Part shown: positions 7,866-16,203 of the stretch, in pieces
Layout of the letters: each line of letters begins with the position of its first letter
Position numbering within the stretch: the first letter of the stretch is position 1
Origin: Leptospiraceae bacterium
GTDB taxonomy: Bacteria > Spirochaetota > Leptospiria > Leptospirales > Leptospiraceae
Direction of reading: 5' to 3'
Assembly: GCA_024233875.1 (NCBI GenBank)
Contig: JACKPB010000001.1
Location: 496,001-560,000 of the forward strand
Length of the DNA: 64,000 nt
Translations under genes and position numbers: made by a program
The notes under the pieces: generated by a model
Database searches by the model: none
What the model was told of the DNA's origin: nothing
Seen by the model: the letters and a program-made list of their open reading frames with translations, nothing else

Positions 7866-10595
7866 TCATTTTCTAACCGTATGTTTTGATATTTTATTGA
7901 ATAGTTCCTGTTTGTTGATAGGTTTGGGTACGCAATCATCCATACCTGCATTGAGATACTCATTGATTTGTTCGGATGTAGAATTGGCTGTGACAGCTAT
8001 GATCGGTAATTTGGAATAGGAATCAATTCTTTTCCGAATGTGTATACTGGCTGTGAGTCCATCCATTTCCGGCATTTGGATGTCCATCAAAATCAATTGG
8101 ATCTTATCTTTTTCTTTTTGATTTTGGTCCAGTTTCTCAATTGCTTCCTTTCCATTTGAAGCTAAGATTATCTTGTGTCCTCTTTTCTCTAAAAGTCGTA
8201 TTATAAACTTTTGATTCATGAGATTGTCTTCAACTACCAGAATATTTAGAGAATTCATCTCTTCTTTAGGTGAGATATTTGGATTTTCCACAATTTTTAC
8301 AGGAAATGTGAGATTGATTTTTGTACCTCTATGAATCTCACTTTCGAGAGTAATTTTACCATTGAGAAGGTTTAAAATTTCCCTTGTGATATAAAGCCCG
8401 AGACCCGAACCGAAGTATTTTTTTGTTCTGCTGATATCTAATTGGATAAATTTTTGAAATAGTTTTTCTTTTTGGCTTTCTTCTATCCCTATGCCCGTGT
8501 CTTCAATAATAGAGTGAATCAAAGACTCCGAATCATTAGTTGTCAAACTTATGTGAAATTTAATGGATCCGGATTCAGTAAATTTAATAGCATTTTCAAT
8601 TAGATGCGTGAACATTTGTTTGATTTTACTTTTGTCACTATTGAGAATGCAGGTTTCTGAAATTCCAGTCATTAGAAAATCAAATTCCAAGCCTTTACGG
8701 GAAATCTTTTGGTGATAATTCTTCTGAAGGTTGATTAAGAGATCATAGAAATTAAAGGTATATTCAGTTATTTGAAATCGATTGGCTTCCAGATCAGATA
8801 CATCTATGATATCATTCATAAGGAGTGAAAGAGATTGAAGGGAAGTATTGGTATTTTCAAGATATTCGATTTGTTCGGAATTTAAAGGTGTCTGTTGGAG
8901 GAGAGAAATCATTCCCAGGGCACCGTTGATTGGAGTTCTTAATTCATGAGTGATATTGGCTAAAAATTCTGACTTAATTCGATTGGCTTTTTGTAATTCT
9001 TCTGTTTTTTTGTCCACAATTTGCTGGATGAGTTTTTCCCTTCCTGTGATCACAAAAATCAAGATTTCAAGGATGATAGTAAATAGGGAAGTGATGATCA
9101 GAATGATATTGGAAGTGTGATTGAAGTTATGTATTACGAATTTTTTTGTGGCTCTGAATTCAATTAGCCATTCTCCGGAAGGAGTTATGATTTTGCCTGT
9201 TGAAACAAATTGGTTTGATGAAGAATAATTACTTTTGTCACAGGTCGACTGAAAAAGCAAATTGTCTTCCCCATTTCCGGTGTGATCCCAGACACGGAGA
9301 CAATAAAAATCCTGATTCTCCCCATTCATAACGGGTTGAATCAGTGAAGGCATTCTAATGATTGCTGTACTGAATCCTTTTTCTCCCAAGTTGGTGAGAA
9401 CCGGATGAAAGACTAGTATTCCGAAATTATCATCCTTCTCCTGAATCAGTCGTATTCTTCCTGTAATCTCTGTCCTGTGAAAATTTTCAGCATTCAGTAG
9501 GGCTATCCTTCTGATTTGATTGGAATAGACGTTAAAACCTATAGCATTCTGATTGCCTTCAATAGGATAAATAAACTTAACAAATATATATTCATTATCT
9601 CTTTCAGCCGGGATTACTTCTCCGGAAGAGGATCTATTCATGATTCCTTTGCTATTAGGATAATTGATTGATAGTTCTTTTTCTTCTCTCTGTCTTACGG
9701 AATGTGAGATATGAGGATTCCAGGATAGAGCAATAACGGAATCGGATTGTGAAATAGCTGATTTTGAATAATTATCAAACTTTTCTTTCGTCAAATTTTC
9801 TGAGTTGGAAAGGAAGATTCCTAAAAATTTAACAACCCGAATATTTTCTTTTAAATTCCCTTCGATGGTCTTCGCAATGATCTCACCGGATGAATTTAAT
9901 TTTGTTTGAATGTACTTATCTTCCCATTTTTTCGCGAGCACATAAAATACTATAGCTATCAGTATACTCGATAAAATTCCTATACTTATCAATAGAAATC
10001 TCATATTGCTTTCACGTTTTACCAGACGGTTCCAGATGACGTTGATCAGGGGAGAGAAAAGTGCAATCCCTAAAAAATCACTGATCCACCAGGAGAATAT
10101 AGTATTTGTTAAACTATCCAAAGAGATCTTATCTGAGTGAAATAAGGACAGTCCTGCTAGAATGGATGCGAATAATGAGGGTAGGACACCACCGTAAAGG
10201 AGAAACTTTAGAATCTCTGAAGGAAGGAGGAACTCTGAATTTACCAATGAGAATTTAAAGATGAAATGTCTTCCGAGATAGGATAAAATAACATTATTGA
10301 TGCCTAACAAAAACGGAAGGGAATGTTGGAAGGTTGAGAACAGAAGAGTTTCTGTAGGATAGAAAAAAAGGGAATTGGAAATCCAGGAGCCTAAAAATAT
10401 CCCGGGTAGTGATTTTCTTCCTAAGATCAAAACCAGAGAGAGTGAGATTCCTGCGGGAGGCCAGATGGGGACATTGACCTGATCATAGGAAGATAGACTG
10501 AAGCTGAAGTATGCGAAAAGGAAATATGAAAAAAAAGTAAAAGTATTAATCAATATCAATCTGATAATTGAATTCTTAAGTTTTATTCCCCTCAT
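7866..10595 (-). CDS. Hybrid sensor histidine kinase with MASE1-CHASE input and C-terminal receiver
   Basis: 909 aa. Residues 1-215 form a multi-helix MASE1-type sensor (VNVPIWPPAGISLSL); about 240-470 is an extracytoplasmic CHASE domain between membrane helices (VIALSWNPHIS); then HisKA with FLANITHELRTPING (His near 548), HATPase_c with DTGIGIEESQKEKLFQKF and GSGLGLYITREIL, and a receiver with ILVVEDN and LMDIQMPEMDG (phospho-Asp near 837). CHASE domains sense small extracellular ligands; the signal is unknown. No DNA-binding output. It ends 44 bp before nifJ on the same strand, so it may be co-transcribed with it, although a TATACT-like box in the gap leaves room for a separate promoter. 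Confidence 0.92.
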   Translation of the reverse strand: MRGIKLKNSIIRLILINTFTFFSYFLFAYFSFSLSSYDQVNVPIWPPAGISLSLVLILGRKSLPGIFLGSWISNSLFFYPTETLLFSTFQHSLPFLLGINNVILSYLGRHFIFKFSLVNSEFLLPSEILKFLLYGGVLPSLFASILAGLSLFHSDKISLDSLTNTIFSWWISDFLGIALFSPLINVIWNRLVKRESNMRFLLISIGILSSILIAIVFYVLAKKWEDKYIQTKLNSSGEIIAKTIEGNLKENIRVVKFLGIFLSNSENLTKEKFDNYSKSAISQSDSVIALSWNPHISHSVRQREEKELSINYPNSKGIMNRSSSGEVIPAERDNEYIFVKFIYPIEGNQNAIGFNVYSNQIRRIALLNAENFHRTEITGRIRLIQEKDDNFGILVFHPVLTNLGEKGFSTAIIRMPSLIQPVMNGENQDFYCLRVWDHTGNGEDNLLFQSTCDKSNYSSSNQFVSTGKIITPSGEWLIEFRATKKFVIHNFNHTSNIILIITSLFTIILEILIFVITGREKLIQQIVDKKTEELQKANRIKSEFLANITHELRTPINGALGMISLLQQTPLNSEQIEYLENTNTSLQSLSLLMNDIIDVSDLEANRFQITEYTFNFYDLLINLQKNYHQKISRKGLEFDFLMTGISETCILNSDKSKIKQMFTHLIENAIKFTESGSIKFHISLTTNDSESLIHSIIEDTGIGIEESQKEKLFQKFIQLDISRTKKYFGSGLGLYITREILNLLNGKITLESEIHRGTKINLTFPVKIVENPNISPKEEMNSLNILVVEDNLMNQKFIIRLLEKRGHKIILASNGKEAIEKLDQNQKEKDKIQLILMDIQMPEMDGLTASIHIRKRIDSYSKLPIIAVTANSTSEQINEYLNAGMDDCVPKPINKQELFNKISKHTVRK

Positions 10596-11266
10596 TTCAG
10601 AGTAGATTTTATTTATCTTCGGAATAATGCAAACGATAATTTGATTACAATGTTCGTAATGAAAAAATGAGAATATTTTTCTAAACGCATTCTAATTTTG
10701 CTAAAAGGAAAGCCATACTGTAGAAAGATTGTCCAAACTCAAAATAACCTTGCCTGATTGAAAACCAATCTCAAATTAAATTTTTTCTAAAGTAACTAAC
10801 CGGACGAATCAAATCCTCAAAGTGTAACCGATTCTCAGAAATAACTTCGTTTTTCCGTTTACGGTATGTAGCCATTTTACTGCTGATAGAATCGCAAATG
10901 CACAAATCTTTTTGAAAATGACTCTAAGCTTGAGTTTTCAGAAAGTGCCTTTCGGACTCTTTACTTCCTAAGATACTAATTGTACAAATAAAGAGCAGAG
11001 ATTGTATATTTTATTAGTATCGGTATAGAATTGCAATTTAGGATTTTTGAATAGATCTATTGATTTTTTTAGAATTACAATTAAATAGTTAAAATTGTTT
11101 TGAATTCCAGATAAAAGAAAAAATTATTGGTAAACACATAATAACCGAAAAGACAATCGGTTCTGATGATTTTTTATAATTATTATTATTAAAATTCTAA
11201 ATAATTATATTTTTTCATCTCGTTAAGTATAGATGGTGATCAACTCTGGAATGAAAAGGAGAGGGG
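10596..11266. other. 671-bp AT-rich gene-free region between divergent genes
   Basis: Lies between the start of the hybrid kinase (-) and the start of oadG (+), so both promoters should be here. It contains repeat copy A (10821-10934) and a very AT-rich stretch (about 11000-11220) just before oadG. The oadG ribosome binding site AAAAGGAGAGGGG is at its end. No convincing gene is present; reverse-strand frames across the repeat look like decayed coding sequence. Confidence 0.7.
10821..10934. repeat. Dispersed repeat, copy A
   Basis: Hand alignment to 49064-49174 shows about 80 % identity over about 110 bp in the same orientation. There is an identical 21-bp block at 10903-10923 (contains TTTTTGAAAATGACT) and an identical 12-bp block GTAGCCATTTTA at 10868-10879. 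The ends of the core are weakly complementary (AGCCATTTT against AAAATGACT, one mismatch). On the reverse strand two frames stay open: one reads VIFKKICAF...SAVKWLHT, the other SSKMATYRKRKN. Confidence 0.7.
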
Positions 11267-11530
11267 ATGTTTGATTCAATAGCAGAAGGTTTGAAACTCA
11301 TGGTATTCGGTATGAGTTTTGTTTTCTTTTATCTGGTAATGATCATAGGTGTGATCAACCTTTCCGCAAAGTTACTTCGACAAACTACAAAGCTCGAAGA
11401 AGACAAAATCAAAGCCGGGGATAGGGAAAGAAGTCTTGCCAGCAAAAAGATTTCCGAGCCCGAGGGTGATGAGGGTGAATTGCTGGCAGTCATAAGTGCT
11501 GCCATTCACATCCATCGCAATAGAGTATAG
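11267..11530 (+). CDS. oadG: OadG-family sodium pump decarboxylase gamma subunit
   Basis: 87 aa with one N-terminal membrane helix (about residues 8-33, MVFGMSFVFFYLVMIIGVI) and a hydrophilic tail, the form of OadG/MmdD subunits that anchor and assemble the biotin-dependent Na+ pump. The C-terminal LLAVISAAIHIHRNRV matches the tail of this family. A strong SD (AAGGAGAGGGG) precedes the ATG. The alpha and beta subunit genes follow at once. Confidence 0.85.
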   Translation: MFDSIAEGLKLMVFGMSFVFFYLVMIIGVINLSAKLLRQTTKLEEDKIKAGDRERSLASKKISEPEGDEGELLAVISAAIHIHRNRV

Positions 11531-11560
11531 CTTTTTCCAAATTTTTAAAAAGAGGCAATA

Positions 11561-13345
11561 ATGAAGAAAATCTTGTTTCAGGATACAACTTTTAGAGATG
11601 GATTTCAATCCTATTTTGGTGCAAGGGCACTGACCGATGACTTTCTGGATGCTGTTCGGGCAGCCAGAAAAGCTGGTATTACACATTTTGAAGCTGGAGG
11701 GGGGGCAAGATTTCAGAGTGTTTTCCTCTACTGCGGAGAATCCGCCTATGATATGATGGATAAGTTTTATGAGGCTGCCGGTCCGGGAGCCAATCTTCAA
11801 ACTTTAGCCCGCGGGATCAGTGTTGTTGCTCTGGAAGCACAACCACGGGATATGATTGATCTGCATGCCAAGACATTCAAGCGTCACTACATGACCCATA
11901 TACGTAATTTTGATGCCCTAAATGATGTTCGGAATTTAACCTATTCCGGTGAGGCTATCACTAAGGCAGGACTCCACCATCAGGTTGTGATTACTATGAT
12001 GGAAATGCCACCCGGCAATGAAGGAACCGCGCACACACCTGAGTTTTATATCAAAACCTTAAAAGACATTTTGGACTCCGGTCTACCCTATGATTCTATC
12101 TGCTTCAAAGACTCTTCAGGGGTGGCCAATCCAAAAAAAATCTATGACACAGTGAAAGAAGCCCGAAAAATCTTGGGTGAAAAAGCTCTTCTCTGGATTC
12201 ACACGCATGACACTGCGGGCTCCGGAGTATCACAGTACAAAGCCGCAATCGAAGCAGGTATCAATGGGGTTTGTTTGGCAAGAGCACCTCTTTCGGGAGG
12301 AACCTCTCAACCGGATCTACTGAGCATGTGGCATGTCCTGAAAGGAACAGAATACACTCTTGATATAGATGTAAATAAAATCCTGGAAGCAAATTCCATT
12401 CTCAAGCATTGTTTGAAAGATTACTTCTTCCCTCCGGAAGCTATGGGCATCTCGCCTGAGGTTTTGTTTTCTCCTATGCCCGGTGGAGCGCTCACGGCCA
12501 ACACAATGATGATGCGTGACAATGATACACTTCATCTCTACCCCAAAGTGATTGAGGAAATGGCAGAATGTATTGCAAAAGGTGGATATGGGACTTCGGT
12601 GACACCTGTATCTCAGTTTTATTTTCAGCAGGCCTATGCGAATGTAACCCTCGGTAAATGGAAGAAAATTACTGATGGATATGGCAAAATGGTTCTCGGA
12701 TACTTCGGAAGAACACCCGTGACTCCTGATGCTGAGATCATTAGAATTGCGTCCGAACAATTGAAACGTCCTGTATTTGATGGGGATCCCCTCGATCTTC
12801 TCGAGCCCGGAATTCCCAAGGCAAAAGAAATCCTGGAAGCCAATAAAATTCCTGTCACAGAGGAAAATCTTTTCATCATAGGTGCTTTCCAGACTGCCGG
12901 TGGTAACAAAGGCTTAGATTTCTTACAGGGTAAACTCACAGTCAACGTAAAGAAAGTAACAGAACAGAAAAATGACGAATCTCCTAAAGCAATCGCTGTT
13001 CCCAAACGCGACCCCGGAAAAGGTAGCTATGTAGTCACTGTTGGCGGCAAAAAGTATGACGTACTAGTGGAAGAAAATTCGGATAAGGTTACCCAGGTTA
13101 CTCCCAAGGATGAAAAGAAACAATCCGAAGGTATGGAAATCAAAACAAACCTCTCCGGAAATATCTACTCTGTAGTTGCCACACAGGGAGCCAGAGTCAA
13201 AAAGGGAGATATTCTTCTTATCATCGAAGCTATGAAAATGGAAAATTCGATTCTCTCCCCTGCAGATGGAGTATTGGAAGAAATTTTAGTCCACAAAGGG
13301 GATTCCGTTCGGGATGGTCAAACTCTGGCAATCTTAAAGGTATGA
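11561..13345 (+). CDS. oadA: Oxaloacetate decarboxylase-type alpha subunit (carboxyltransferase + biotinyl domain)
   Basis: 594 aa. Residues 1-280 form the HMGL-like carboxyltransferase barrel: opening DTTFRDGFQS (canonical DTTLRDAHQS), metal site region WIHTHDTAGSGV, then ARAPLSGGTSQPD. About 290-460 is the conserved PYC/OADA domain (MPGGALTANTM). The last 70 residues are a biotinyl domain with EAMKMEN; biotin Lys near 559. It transfers the carboxyl group of oxaloacetate (or a related acid) to biotin, and the beta subunit then decarboxylates it and exports Na+. Substrate by family: oxaloacetate most likely; the unusual opening motif leaves another beta-keto or acyl-CoA substrate possible. 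Confidence 0.88.
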   Translation: MKKILFQDTTFRDGFQSYFGARALTDDFLDAVRAARKAGITHFEAGGGARFQSVFLYCGESAYDMMDKFYEAAGPGANLQTLARGISVVALEAQPRDMIDLHAKTFKRHYMTHIRNFDALNDVRNLTYSGEAITKAGLHHQVVITMMEMPPGNEGTAHTPEFYIKTLKDILDSGLPYDSICFKDSSGVANPKKIYDTVKEARKILGEKALLWIHTHDTAGSGVSQYKAAIEAGINGVCLARAPLSGGTSQPDLLSMWHVLKGTEYTLDIDVNKILEANSILKHCLKDYFFPPEAMGISPEVLFSPMPGGALTANTMMMRDNDTLHLYPKVIEEMAECIAKGGYGTSVTPVSQFYFQQAYANVTLGKWKKITDGYGKMVLGYFGRTPVTPDAEIIRIASEQLKRPVFDGDPLDLLEPGIPKAKEILEANKIPVTEENLFIIGAFQTAGGNKGLDFLQGKLTVNVKKVTEQKNDESPKAIAVPKRDPGKGSYVVTVGGKKYDVLVEENSDKVTQVTPKDEKKQSEGMEIKTNLSGNIYSVVATQGARVKKGDILLIIEAMKMENSILSPADGVLEEILVHKGDSVRDGQTLAILKV

Positions 13346-14661
13346 CTATGGGCTTAGGTTTTTTAAAGAAATCTGGATTGAAACTTCCGGGACTTCTCTT
13401 TGCTCTGACTTTCCTGATTCTGACTCTGGGGATCTTTCCGGAATCTGTTACGGGGACAACTGTCAAACAACGATTGACTACCTTACCCGAAGTGGATGTG
13501 ATTTGGAAAAATTTCTACCAATCTATGGGGCTCTATGGATTCTTTAATCCGGAGTCTGGAAATTTTTCCGATGGGTTCGGAAGACTTCTTATGATTTTTA
13601 TTGGAATCTTGCTTTTGTTTCTGGCTATCAAAAAGAAGTTCGAACCTCTTCTTCTCATCCCTATAGGTTTTGGTTGTATTCTTTCGAATATTCCTATGGC
13701 GGGCATCTCCACTGAGGGAGGGATTCTATATTATGTTTATAAGGTTGGAATCGAAACAGGAGTGTTTCCTCTCATAATTTTCATGGGAGTTGGGGCGATG
13801 ACTGATTTTGGCCCCATGCTTGCCAATCCAAAAACAGCACTCCTCGGAGGAGCCGCTCAATTTGGAATTTTCACTACTTTGATCGGTGCTCTTGCCCTGA
13901 GCCATTATGTAGATGGAATCAATTTTGATCTTTTTGATGCGTCTTCTATCGCCATCATAGGTGGAGCAGATGGTCCTACTGCGATCTTTTTAGCATCCAG
14001 ACTCTCTCCTGATCTCTTGGGATCAATAGCAGTCGCTGCTTATTCTTATATGGCATTGGTTCCGATCATTCAACCACCTATAATGAGAGCTCTCACTACT
14101 GAAGAAGAAAGAAAGATTCAAATGAAACAGATGAGATTTGTAGGAAAGACGGAAAAGATAGTCTTCCCTCTTACAGTTTTGGCCCTCTGTATCCTTCTTC
14201 TCCCCAGTGCTGCTCCTTTGATCGGTTTCTTTATGTTTGGCAACTTATTGAGGGAAGCGGGGGTAGTGGAAAGACTGTCCGATACAGTCCAAAATGCCCT
14301 GATCAATATTGTGACAATTTTCTTAGGTTTGGGAGTGGGAACAAAACTATCCTCCGATAAATTCTTAAATCTGGAAACTCTGGGGATTCTGTTTTTGGGT
14401 GCGATTGCCTTCTCTATCGGAACAGCATCAGGGGTATTGATGGCAAAACTTATGAATCTTTTCATAAAAGAAAAAATCAACCCCCTCATTGGATCAGCCG
14501 GTGTTTCTGCTGTGCCGATGGCAGCACGTGTTTCCAATACGGAAGGATTGAAATCAGATCCGGGCAACTATCTTCTCATGCATGCGATGGGACCTAACGT
14601 CTCGGGTGTGATTGGTTCGGCTGTAGCTGCCGGAGTGCTTCTAACTTTAAAATCTCTTTGA
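13342..14661 (+). CDS. oadB: Sodium-translocating decarboxylase beta subunit
   Basis: 439 aa polytopic membrane protein. Hallmarks of OadB/MmdB/GcdB: GVGAMTDFGPMLANP, IIGGADGPTAIFLAS (Asp near residue 209 carries the Na+/carboxybiotin site) and the C-terminal NYLLMHAMGPNVSGVIGSAVAAG. It decarboxylates carboxybiotin and pumps Na+ out of the cell. The ATG overlaps the oadA stop as ATGA. It has an N-terminal extension of about 60 residues with one extra helix before the core. Confidence 0.92.
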   Translation: MTMGLGFLKKSGLKLPGLLFALTFLILTLGIFPESVTGTTVKQRLTTLPEVDVIWKNFYQSMGLYGFFNPESGNFSDGFGRLLMIFIGILLLFLAIKKKFEPLLLIPIGFGCILSNIPMAGISTEGGILYYVYKVGIETGVFPLIIFMGVGAMTDFGPMLANPKTALLGGAAQFGIFTTLIGALALSHYVDGINFDLFDASSIAIIGGADGPTAIFLASRLSPDLLGSIAVAAYSYMALVPIIQPPIMRALTTEEERKIQMKQMRFVGKTEKIVFPLTVLALCILLLPSAAPLIGFFMFGNLLREAGVVERLSDTVQNALINIVTIFLGLGVGTKLSSDKFLNLETLGILFLGAIAFSIGTASGVLMAKLMNLFIKEKINPLIGSAGVSAVPMAARVSNTEGLKSDPGNYLLMHAMGPNVSGVIGSAVAAGVLLTLKSL

Positions 14662-14673
14662 CAATAAACTATT

Positions 14674-14690
14674 CCGGGGACTCTCCCCGG
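14674..14690 (+). terminator. Rho-independent terminator of the oad operon
   Basis: Perfect hairpin CCGGGGA-CTC-TCCCCGG followed by ATTTTCTCTCTTT, 12 bp after the oadB stop. It lies 12 bp before the end of the convergent CxxCxxC gene and may serve both. Confidence 0.82.
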
Positions 14691-14701
14691 ATTTTCTCTC
14701 T

Positions 14702-15190
14702 TTAGTTTCTAATCTTTTTTTGTGACTTCTTTTTTTCTGCCTTCAATTGCTTTTGTTCTTCGAGATATTCCAGTAGGGCTGCCGGAGTTTTGAAAAGATG
14801 TGTATGATCTTTCCCTACGCGTGAACAGGAATCAGGAGAGTACTCCTTGCAAATCACGGGTCTGGTCTCATAGATTCCGCATCTTCCATCAGGTTGAAGT
14901 TCGGTGCAGGGGGTTATGAAAAGTAAATTCCAATCACCCTCATTGTCTATATAGATTTGAACATTTTTATGAAGTAGAAACCAAACATAATGATCTATTG
15001 TGGATTTGTTCCTGGGCTTTTCGAGGACTGTGGAAACATACCTACAGCAACCGGTGCATTTACAGCAAATCTCGGAAACTGTCATGGCTTTCTCGTTTTT
15101 GAATTTTGGGAATTCTAAAGGAGAATCCCCCTTTTCATTGATTGCTTTTTTTTTCTTTTTTAGTTTTGGTTCTGTTTTTGGTCTGACCAT
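14702..15190 (-). CDS. YkgJ-type CxxCxxCC zinc/iron-chelating domain protein
   Basis: 162 aa. The Cys cluster CCKCTGCC (residues 42-49), followed by ITPCTELQPDGRCGIYETRPVICKEYSPDSC, is the signature of the YkgJ/UPF0153 family of presumed metal-binding proteins of unknown function. A Lys-rich N-terminal tail (KKKKK) precedes it. The ATG at 15190 overlaps the upstream gene by 31 bp; an internal Met36 (15085) would remove the tail. Last gene of the eight-gene reverse-strand operon starting with tldD. Confidence 0.82.
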   Translation of the reverse strand: MVRPKTEPKLKKKKKAINEKGDSPLEFPKFKNEKAMTVSEICCKCTGCCRYVSTVLEKPRNKSTIDHYVWFLLHKNVQIYIDNEGDWNLLFITPCTELQPDGRCGIYETRPVICKEYSPDSCSRVGKDHTHLFKTPAALLEYLEEQKQLKAEKKKSQKKIRN

Positions 15191-16203
15191 GGTGGTTCAT
15201 CCTCAATGTGTTTGATTGCCTGAAGGAGAGTGTTGACATTGCTCTGATTGATGTATGCGGGGGATTCTTTCCAATCATCTATAGTTCGTAGTACAGGGTG
15301 ATAAAAAACTGAATTGAGCATGACCGGAGGGAAGAATCGAATTCGAATTTTTTTTCCCGAAACCAGATGTATCTCTAAGGTATGAATTTCTTTGTCGGAA
15401 ACTAAATTTTCAGCTACTGCTTGCCCCTCTCCTTTTTCGTCATCCGGATAAATGTCATAAGATAGTTTTTTCACAATCCCATCTAAGTTTGATATCGAAC
15501 TCGGATTGATTCGGATACGCGATTTGTGAGCTTTCAACCAAACTTGCTTGGCCGGATTTCTTTCATGGTTGGGAACATTGACAAATTGAAAATTTCCCAT
15601 ATCCCCGCTATAGTTTAGGGAGAGCAAAAGATCGTCCCCAATCGTCAGGAGTTGTTTTTGACGTAGAAGAGATTCCTCGCCTGTAAAACGTGAGATGATA
15701 TAGTCAGGAATTCCGATGAGATATCCCTCTGCTTCCAGATACCGATAGGATCTGTCCCTATTGAGACTTCCGATTCTTAAGATCTTACCCAACTCTCCTG
15801 AATTGTAGAGCTCAATTCTCGGTGAATGATCATTGATAGAAAATTTCTTAAGAATTTCCTCATCTGCCTCAGCCATAGTCTTTGTATTCAAAACAGAAAA
15901 ATCGGTAAAAAGATTTTTGGAAAGATGACCCGCCTCATAGCTTATGTCCTTACCGGAATCCTTTTTATGGATTCGAAAGAAGGGATTTGATTTCAAGCCT
16001 TTGTGGATTCTTTTGATTTCAAACTTCTCATTGAAGAATTTTTCATCTGAATCATTTTTTCCGGGAATGTATCTCAGTTCGTCAAAATCATATCTCCAAA
16101 AATTTACTTCTGTTGTATCATCTTTTTTTTCATCGGTGTAGAGAAAAATATAGAGTAGAAAAAGAAGAATTGCTACCGGAGATATGAATTTTATGTATTT
16201 CAT
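15160..16203 (-). CDS. DUF4340-like membrane-anchored protein of the GldG-type ABC cluster
   Basis: 347 aa with an N-terminal membrane anchor (ISPVAILLFLLYIFLY) and a large extracytoplasmic domain made of repeated beta modules (e.g. RIELYNSGELGKILRIGSLN). Position directly after a GldG-like gene, with a 4-bp ATGA overlap, is typical for DUF4340 proteins, which accompany these ABC transporters. Assignment rests more on context than on motif. Function unknown. Confidence 0.65.
   Translation of the reverse strand: MKYIKFISPVAILLFLLYIFLYTDEKKDDTTEVNFWRYDFDELRYIPGKNDSDEKFFNEKFEIKRIHKGLKSNPFFRIHKKDSGKDISYEAGHLSKNLFTDFSVLNTKTMAEADEEILKKFSINDHSPRIELYNSGELGKILRIGSLNRDRSYRYLEAEGYLIGIPDYIISRFTGEESLLRQKQLLTIGDDLLLSLNYSGDMGNFQFVNVPNHERNPAKQVWLKAHKSRIRINPSSISNLDGIVKKLSYDIYPDDEKGEGQAVAENLVSDKEIHTLEIHLVSGKKIRIRFFPPVMLNSVFYHPVLRTIDDWKESPAYINQSNVNTLLQAIKHIEDEPPWSDQKQNQN

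Noticed and set aside
11000..11220. Very AT-rich stretch as replication origin or att site
   Set aside because: No DnaA-box cluster, no dnaA/parA neighbours, no integrase or direct repeats.
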